Shown: positions 5,941 to 9,137 of the stretch, in pieces
How positions within the stretch are numbered: position 1 is the first letter of the stretch
Layout of the letters: each line of letters begins with the position of its first letter
Source of the DNA: Scatomorpha sp964535405
GTDB taxonomy: Bacteria; Bacillota; Clostridia; Oscillospirales; Oscillospiraceae
DNA: 9,137 bases
Reading direction: 5' to 3'
Assembly (NCBI GenBank): GCA_964535405.1
Contig: CAZHUG010000072.1
Coordinates: 1 to 9,137, forward strand
Position numbers and translations under genes: made by a program
The notes under the pieces: model-generated
Databases searched by the model: none
Seen by the model: the letters and a program-made list of their open reading frames with translations, nothing else
What the model was told of the DNA's origin: nothing

Positions 5941-6783
5941 ATGGATATTCGCTATTCAACAGGTCCCAATGACGTTAAGAGATATACCACCCAGGAGCTG
6001 CGTCAGGAGTTTTTGATTCAGAACCTGTATGCAGCCGATGAGGTTCACGCGGTGTATTCTCATGTAGACCGCATGGTCGTGCTCGGCATCATGCCCGTAA
6101 ACGAGGCTCTTTCGATTGATAAGGGCATCGACGTTTGGGCGAACTTCGGCACAGGATATTTCCTGGAACGCCGCGAAGCCGGTGTGTTTAACCTCGGCGG
6201 TGCAGGCTGGATCGAGGCTGATGGTGAGCGCTTTGAGCTGGACTTTCAGGATTGCCTGTACATAGCCAAGGGCACACAGAAGGTCGTTTTCGGCAGCAAC
6301 AGCGCCGATGAGCCCGCACGTTTCTATCTGGTTTCCGCGCCGGCACACAAGGTCTGCAAGACCACCTTCATCTCCATTAAGGACGCAAACAAGCGCCCTC
6401 TGGGCAAGATGGAGACCTCCAACAAGCGCGTTATAAACCAGTTTATACATCCTGATGTGCTTGAGACCTGCCAGCTCTCTATGGGGCTTACCCAGCTTGA
6501 CCCCGGCAACGTCTGGAACTCTATGCCTCCGCATACACATGAGCGCCGCATGGAAATTTACACGTACTTCAACATTCCCGAAGGTGAGGTTGTTTTCCAC
6601 ATGATGGGACAGCCTGAGGAGACCAGACATCTGCTTATGCGCAACTATGAAGCGGTCATATCTCCTTCATGGTCACTGCACGCCGGCTGCGGCACCGCAA
6701 ACTACACCTTTATCTGGGCTATGGGTGGCGAGAACCAGGCCTTCGACGATATGGACAACCTCGCAGTTACAGACCTGAAGTGA
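5941..6783 (+). CDS. kduI: 5-dehydro-4-deoxy-D-glucuronate isomerase (KduI)
   Basis: KduI converts 5-keto-4-deoxyuronate, the open-chain product of unsaturated uronides released by polysaccharide lyases, to 3-deoxy-D-glycero-2,5-hexodiulosonate in the cytoplasm. The 280 residues match the usual length of about 278. Zinc ligands of the C-terminal cupin are visible as H198, H200 and E205 in PPHTHERRMEIYTYF and H247 in SWSLHAGCGT. Other family blocks include VLGIMPV (47-53), the FLERREAGVFNLGG stretch (74-87) and DCLYIAKGT (104-112). AAGGAG (5926-5931) lies nine bases upstream of the ATG. It is the last plus-strand gene before a reverse-oriented gene; the next enzyme, a KduD-type dehydrogenase, is not in the window. 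Confidence 0.96.
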   Translation: MDIRYSTGPNDVKRYTTQELRQEFLIQNLYAADEVHAVYSHVDRMVVLGIMPVNEALSIDKGIDVWANFGTGYFLERREAGVFNLGGAGWIEADGERFELDFQDCLYIAKGTQKVVFGSNSADEPARFYLVSAPAHKVCKTTFISIKDANKRPLGKMETSNKRVINQFIHPDVLETCQLSMGLTQLDPGNVWNSMPPHTHERRMEIYTYFNIPEGEVVFHMMGQPEETRHLLMRNYEAVISPSWSLHAGCGTANYTFIWAMGGENQAFDDMDNLAVTDLK

Positions 6784-6793
6784 GACAAGAAAA

Positions 6794-6819
6794 CAGTCCC
6801 GATATTTCTATCGGGACTG
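6794..6819 (-). terminator. Perfect hairpin terminator at the convergent gene ends
   Basis: CAGTCCCGATA (6794-6804) pairs with all 11 bases of TATCGGGACTG (6809-6819) around a four-base loop. On the minus strand it begins three bases after the stop codon at 6823-6825 and is followed by TTTTCTTGTCT, so it ends the minus-strand gene. On the plus strand no T run follows, so kduI transcripts may not stop here efficiently. Confidence 0.85.
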
Positions 6820-6822
6820 GAA

Positions 6823-7515
6823 TCAGGCCTCGGGAGGGGACACAAGACCCTTGACCAGAAGCATGGGTGAGGGTCGGAAGATGTGGAGATAATTCCGCAG
6901 CTCCTGATCCTCAACTTTCTTATAGTTTTCGCGAATGATGCAGTAGTCCATCATAAACAGGTATAGACAAATTTCGAAGTCGTTGCCCAGGAAGGCCGGA
7001 ACATAATCCGGCGGGATGAGGTGCAGCGGCAGAGAGCTCTGCCGAAAGACGTTGAACATGGAATCAACCCACTTGTTACCATAGACAATGGCCAGAGCGG
7101 GTGGAAGACCGGGCAGTGAGCATGCAAAGATGTTTTTCATCTTCTTCGTCAGTGTTGGTTCACCCGCGTCCGGATCGTAGGAGCATATTGAGTCGTGGAA
7201 TGAAAGTACACCGGTTTTAGAGCGCTTAAAGCGCTTCGGAATAAAGGCGGCGCGTTTCTTGGCGAGCGAATCCTCGTCAAACCACTCTGACATCTTGGGC
7301 TGGTTAAAGTGAAACGTCATGTCAACACCGGAGAAGCTGTGCCTTACTGTGTAAATGGCTGCGGCATCTTCGGGCAGATAGTTTTTGTCGCTGTCCAGCG
7401 CTTTTTCAAATAGCCACTTCCACTGCTCAGAAAACTGGGAATAATACTCTCTTTCTTTTACAAAATAATCTTGAAGCAGATTGAAAACAGCCTTGTAGAT
7501 CCCCCTGTTGTCCAT
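6823..7515 (-). CDS. Protein of unknown function in reverse orientation inside the uronate locus
   Basis: I do not recognise this 230-residue protein. No signal peptide or clear membrane helix is visible, so it is probably cytoplasmic. It is rich in aromatic residues (for example YFVKEREYYSQFSEQWKWLF at 17-36). It has a basic patch KRFKRSK (94-100), a PGLPPALAIVYGNKW stretch (135-149), and an acidic-aromatic C-terminal third (FEICLYLFMMDYCIIRENYK at 180-199). The gene is convincing: GGGAGGT (7521-7527) lies five bases before the ATG, a very good promoter precedes it, and a perfect terminator follows the stop. It points against the flanking plus-strand genes and shares its upstream region with kdgA. 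A local accessory or regulatory role is conceivable, but nothing in the sequence shows one. Confidence 0.85.
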   Translation of the reverse strand: MDNRGIYKAVFNLLQDYFVKEREYYSQFSEQWKWLFEKALDSDKNYLPEDAAAIYTVRHSFSGVDMTFHFNQPKMSEWFDEDSLAKKRAAFIPKRFKRSKTGVLSFHDSICSYDPDAGEPTLTKKMKNIFACSLPGLPPALAIVYGNKWVDSMFNVFRQSSLPLHLIPPDYVPAFLGNDFEICLYLFMMDYCIIRENYKKVEDQELRNYLHIFRPSPMLLVKGLVSPPEA

Positions 7516-7544
7516 ATATTACCTCCCGAATTTTCTTTGTCCAC

Positions 7545-7573
7545 ATTATAGGTCATAATTCGGAAAAAAACAA
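7545..7573 (-). promoter_or_regulatory. Strong sigma-A promoter of the minus-strand unknown gene
   Basis: On the minus strand TTGTTT (7568-7573) and a perfect TATAAT (7545-7550) are separated by 17 bases. Transcription would begin near 7538, giving a short leader of about 22 bases with GGGAGGT before the ATG at 7515. Confidence 0.8.
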
Positions 7574-7595
7574 CAGGCAGTGATTTTTATTATTG

Positions 7596-7602
7596 AAAGG
7601 AG
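7596..7602 (+). promoter_or_regulatory. Ribosome binding site fixing the kdgA start
   Basis: AAAGGAG precedes the ATG at 7611 by eight bases. An in-frame TTG at 7593 lies upstream of this element and would place the ribosome binding site inside the coding region, so 7611 is preferred. Confidence 0.8.
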
Positions 7603-7610
7603 AAGCAATC

Positions 7611-8567
7611 ATGGATGTATTAAATAGAATGGCAGCAGCCGGCGTTGTTCCCGTAGTGGTACTGGATGATGCCAAGGATGCAGTTCCCACCGCCAATGCG
7701 ATGGTGGCAGGCGGCATTGATGTCATGGAAATAACCTTTCGCACGGCGGCGGCTCCCGACGCCATCCGCGCAGTTGCAGAGCAGTGCCCGGACATGTTGG
7801 TGGGCGCAGGCACGATTATCACCCTTGAGCAGTGCAAACTGGCGGTTGAGTGCGGAGCAAAGTTTATAGTATCCCCCGGCTTTGACGAGGAGGTCGTGGC
7901 CTGGTGTATAGATAATGGCATCTCCGTCACCCCCGGCTGTGTGACCCCGACCGAGATAATGGCGGGCATGAAGCTTGGCCTTAAGGTTTTGAAGTTTTTC
8001 CCTGCCAACGTATACGGCGGCCTGTCTGCGCTCAAGGCGCTCTCCGGCCCCTTCGGCAGCATGAAATTCATTCCGACCGGCGGCGTGAATGCACAAAATC
8101 TGAGTGAGTTTATAAGCGCGAGCTTTATCCACGCCGTTGGCGGCAGCTGGATATGCCCCAAGGCTGACATAGCCGCGGGCAATTTCGATAAGATAACGGC
8201 CCTCTGCGCTGAGGCACGAAAGTCTGTGCTCGGCTATGAAGTGGCTCACGTTGGCATTAACTGCGATGGCGCAGAGTCCTCCATGGCACTCTGCGATGAG
8301 TTTGCCAAGGCCTTTGGCTTTGGTATAAAGTCCGGCAATTCCTCCAATTTTTCCAGCAATTCAATCGAGGTCATGAAGTCCAAGTTTCTTGGAAAAAATG
8401 GCCATCTCGCAATTCGTACTAACAGCATGGAGAGCGCCATCGCAGACCTTTTTAAAAAGGGATACACCCTTGACATGGATACGGCGAAGTACAAGGGTGA
8501 TAACATCAATGCAGTGTACTTGAAAGACGAGATGGGCGGCTTTGCCGTGCATTTGCTGCAAAAGTAA
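7611..8567 (+). CDS. kdgA: KDPG/KHG aldolase with C-terminal VOC-like domain
   Basis: The 318-residue protein is about 110 residues longer than usual class I 2-keto-3-deoxy-6-phosphogluconate aldolases. Residues 1-205 are the aldolase, which cleaves KDPG to pyruvate and glyceraldehyde-3-phosphate. The catalytic Glu40 and Arg44 lie in MEITFRT, with GAGT at 66-69, FIVSPGFDEE at 85-94, the Schiff-base Lys128 in LKFFPAN, and PTGGV at 155-159 for phosphate and carboxylate binding. Residues about 207-318 form an additional VOC-like domain paralogous to the free protein encoded at 5561-5920, with shared candidate ligands H213, E253, H265 and H314. The start at 7611 is supported by GGAG eight bases upstream. 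kdgK follows after 15 bases. No convincing plus-strand promoter is seen in the 95-base gap shared with the divergent unknown gene. The aldolase call is firm; the role of the extra domain is unknown. Confidence 0.95.
   Translation: MDVLNRMAAAGVVPVVVLDDAKDAVPTANAMVAGGIDVMEITFRTAAAPDAIRAVAEQCPDMLVGAGTIITLEQCKLAVECGAKFIVSPGFDEEVVAWCIDNGISVTPGCVTPTEIMAGMKLGLKVLKFFPANVYGGLSALKALSGPFGSMKFIPTGGVNAQNLSEFISASFIHAVGGSWICPKADIAAGNFDKITALCAEARKSVLGYEVAHVGINCDGAESSMALCDEFAKAFGFGIKSGNSSNFSSNSIEVMKSKFLGKNGHLAIRTNSMESAIADLFKKGYTLDMDTAKYKGDNINAVYLKDEMGGFAVHLLQK
8229..8564 (+). other. VOC-like domain fused to the aldolase (KdgA residues 207-318)
   Basis: This part of kdgA encodes two beta-alpha-beta-beta-beta-like halves: YEVAHVGIN through IEVMK and GHLAIRTNS through GFAVHLLQK. 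It aligns with the 119-residue protein encoded at 5561-5920, with about 40 identities over about 112 positions counted by eye. Identical blocks include FGF, the glycine-histidine pair opening the second half, KG, TA-Y and GFA-HL-QK. Confidence 0.75.
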
Positions 8568-8582
8568 GAGGAGGATGGAAAA

Positions 8583-9137
8583 ATGAAAGTACTGACCTTT
8601 GGAGAAATAATGCTGAGACTCAAGGCTCCCGGACAGGAGCGCTTTTTCCAGAGTCCGATGCTGGAGGCAACCTTTGGCGGGGGCGAGGCAAACGTGGCTG
8701 TGTCTCTGGCAAACTATGGCATGGACGTTTCCTACCTGAGCGTCCTGCCCAATAACGCCATAGCAGATGAGTGCGTCAAGGATCTGCGCAAATTCGGCGT
8801 AGATGTGTCCCGCGTACAGCGCGGCCCCGGCCGCATGGGCATCTACTACCTCGAAGGCGGCGCAAACCAGCTGCCATCTAAGGTCATATATGACCGCGAG
8901 TACTCCGCAATTGCGCTTGCAAAGCCCGGCGACATTGACTGGGAGAGTGCCTTCGCCGGAATTGACTGGTTTCATATCACCGGCATCACTCCGGCGATAT
9001 CCGAGAGTGCAATGGAGCTGTCGCTTGAAAGCGTCAAGGAAGCCAAGGCGCGCAATATCACCGTGTCCTGCGACCTAAACTACCGCAAGAACCTTTGGAA
9101 ATACAGCATACCGGCGGACAAGATCATGCGCGAGCTG
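8583..9137 (+). CDS. kdgK: 2-keto-3-deoxygluconate kinase (PfkB family), 3' end cut by window
   Basis: The first 185 codons of a ribokinase/PfkB-family sugar kinase are present; full-length relatives have about 310-340 residues, so the ATP-binding C-terminal half lies beyond the window. Visible features are the N-terminal MKVLTFGEIMLRL strand and the substrate-binding glycine motif ATFGGGEANVAVSLANYG (29-46), the first PfkB signature. The lid segment around GIYYLEGG (96-103) and the WFHITGITPAIS (135-146) and CDLNYRKNLW (163-172) blocks are characteristic of KDG kinases. GAGGAGG lies eight bases before the ATG and the gene starts 15 bases after kdgA, so the two are cotranscribed. It phosphorylates KDG to KDPG, the KdgA substrate. 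The PfkB family is certain; KDG specificity rests on motif likeness plus the kdgA and kduI neighbours. Confidence 0.93.
   Translation, partial: MKVLTFGEIMLRLKAPGQERFFQSPMLEATFGGGEANVAVSLANYGMDVSYLSVLPNNAIADECVKDLRKFGVDVSRVQRGPGRMGIYYLEGGANQLPSKVIYDREYSAIALAKPGDIDWESAFAGIDWFHITGITPAISESAMELSLESVKEAKARNITVSCDLNYRKNLWKYSIPADKIMREL

Noticed and set aside
7221..7235. CRISPR-like or transposon-end repeat
   Set aside because: It is a single palindrome explained by repeated Lys-Arg codons. No repeat array, spacers or terminal inverted repeats are present anywhere in the window.
7553..8249. Two overlapping minus-strand open frames opposite kdgA
   Set aside because: Both are shadows of the aldolase coding strand; the plus-strand protein carries the full set of catalytic residues.
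8361..8975. Minus-strand open frame spanning the kdgA-kdgK junction
   Set aside because: It crosses two genuine genes and the ribosome binding site between them, with no family signature of its own.

Overview
The window carries a hexuronate (pectin- or alginate-type) catabolic locus built around 2-keto-3-deoxygluconate (KDG). It most likely comes from a Gram-positive member of the Clostridia, plausibly a gut Oscillospiraceae-like bacterium. The reasons are strong GGAGG-type ribosome binding sites in front of every gene, a lipobox on the binding protein, a KdgR-like LacI regulator, an encoded tRNA CCA end, and mixed base composition: moderately GC-rich catabolic genes with AT-rich regulator intergenic regions. 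The taxon is an inference; no marker gene is present.

Layout: 1-41 is the 3' part of a tRNA, probably Ile, followed by an intrinsic terminator (43-75). On the minus strand, 247-933 encodes an XRE-type helix-turn-helix regulator fused to a GyrI-like ligand-binding domain, with its own terminator. A 347-base AT-rich divergent region (934-1280) separates it from a LacI-family regulator (1281-2327, TTG start), which has a very good sigma-A promoter. Then come a complete tripartite TRAP transporter (binding protein 2544-3605, small membrane subunit 3697-4215, large membrane subunit 4231-5538), a small VOC-like protein (5561-5920) and kduI (5941-6783). A minus-strand gene of unknown function (6823-7515) with its own strong promoter and terminator interrupts the array. 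It is followed by the KDPG aldolase gene kdgA (7611-8567) and the first 185 codons of the KDG kinase gene kdgK (8583 to the window end).

How the genes fit together: the TRAP system would import an uronate, KDG or an unsaturated uronide. KduI isomerises 5-keto-4-deoxyuronate, an unseen KduD-type dehydrogenase would make KDG, KdgK phosphorylates it to KDPG, and KdgA splits KDPG into pyruvate and glyceraldehyde-3-phosphate. The LacI protein is the obvious local regulator. The palindrome AACCGGTT lies upstream of both its own gene and the TRAP operon, where it is followed 13 bp later by a near copy.

Most interesting point: KdgA carries an extra C-terminal domain of about 110 residues. It is a clear paralogue (about 36% identity by eye) of the free-standing 119-residue protein encoded between the transporter and kduI. 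Both look like VOC-fold domains and keep the same four candidate metal ligands (His, Glu, His, His). A VOC module found both free and fused to the aldolase in one uronate locus suggests an unassigned step or accessory activity in this pathway. The other unknown is the reverse-oriented 230-residue protein in the middle of the locus.
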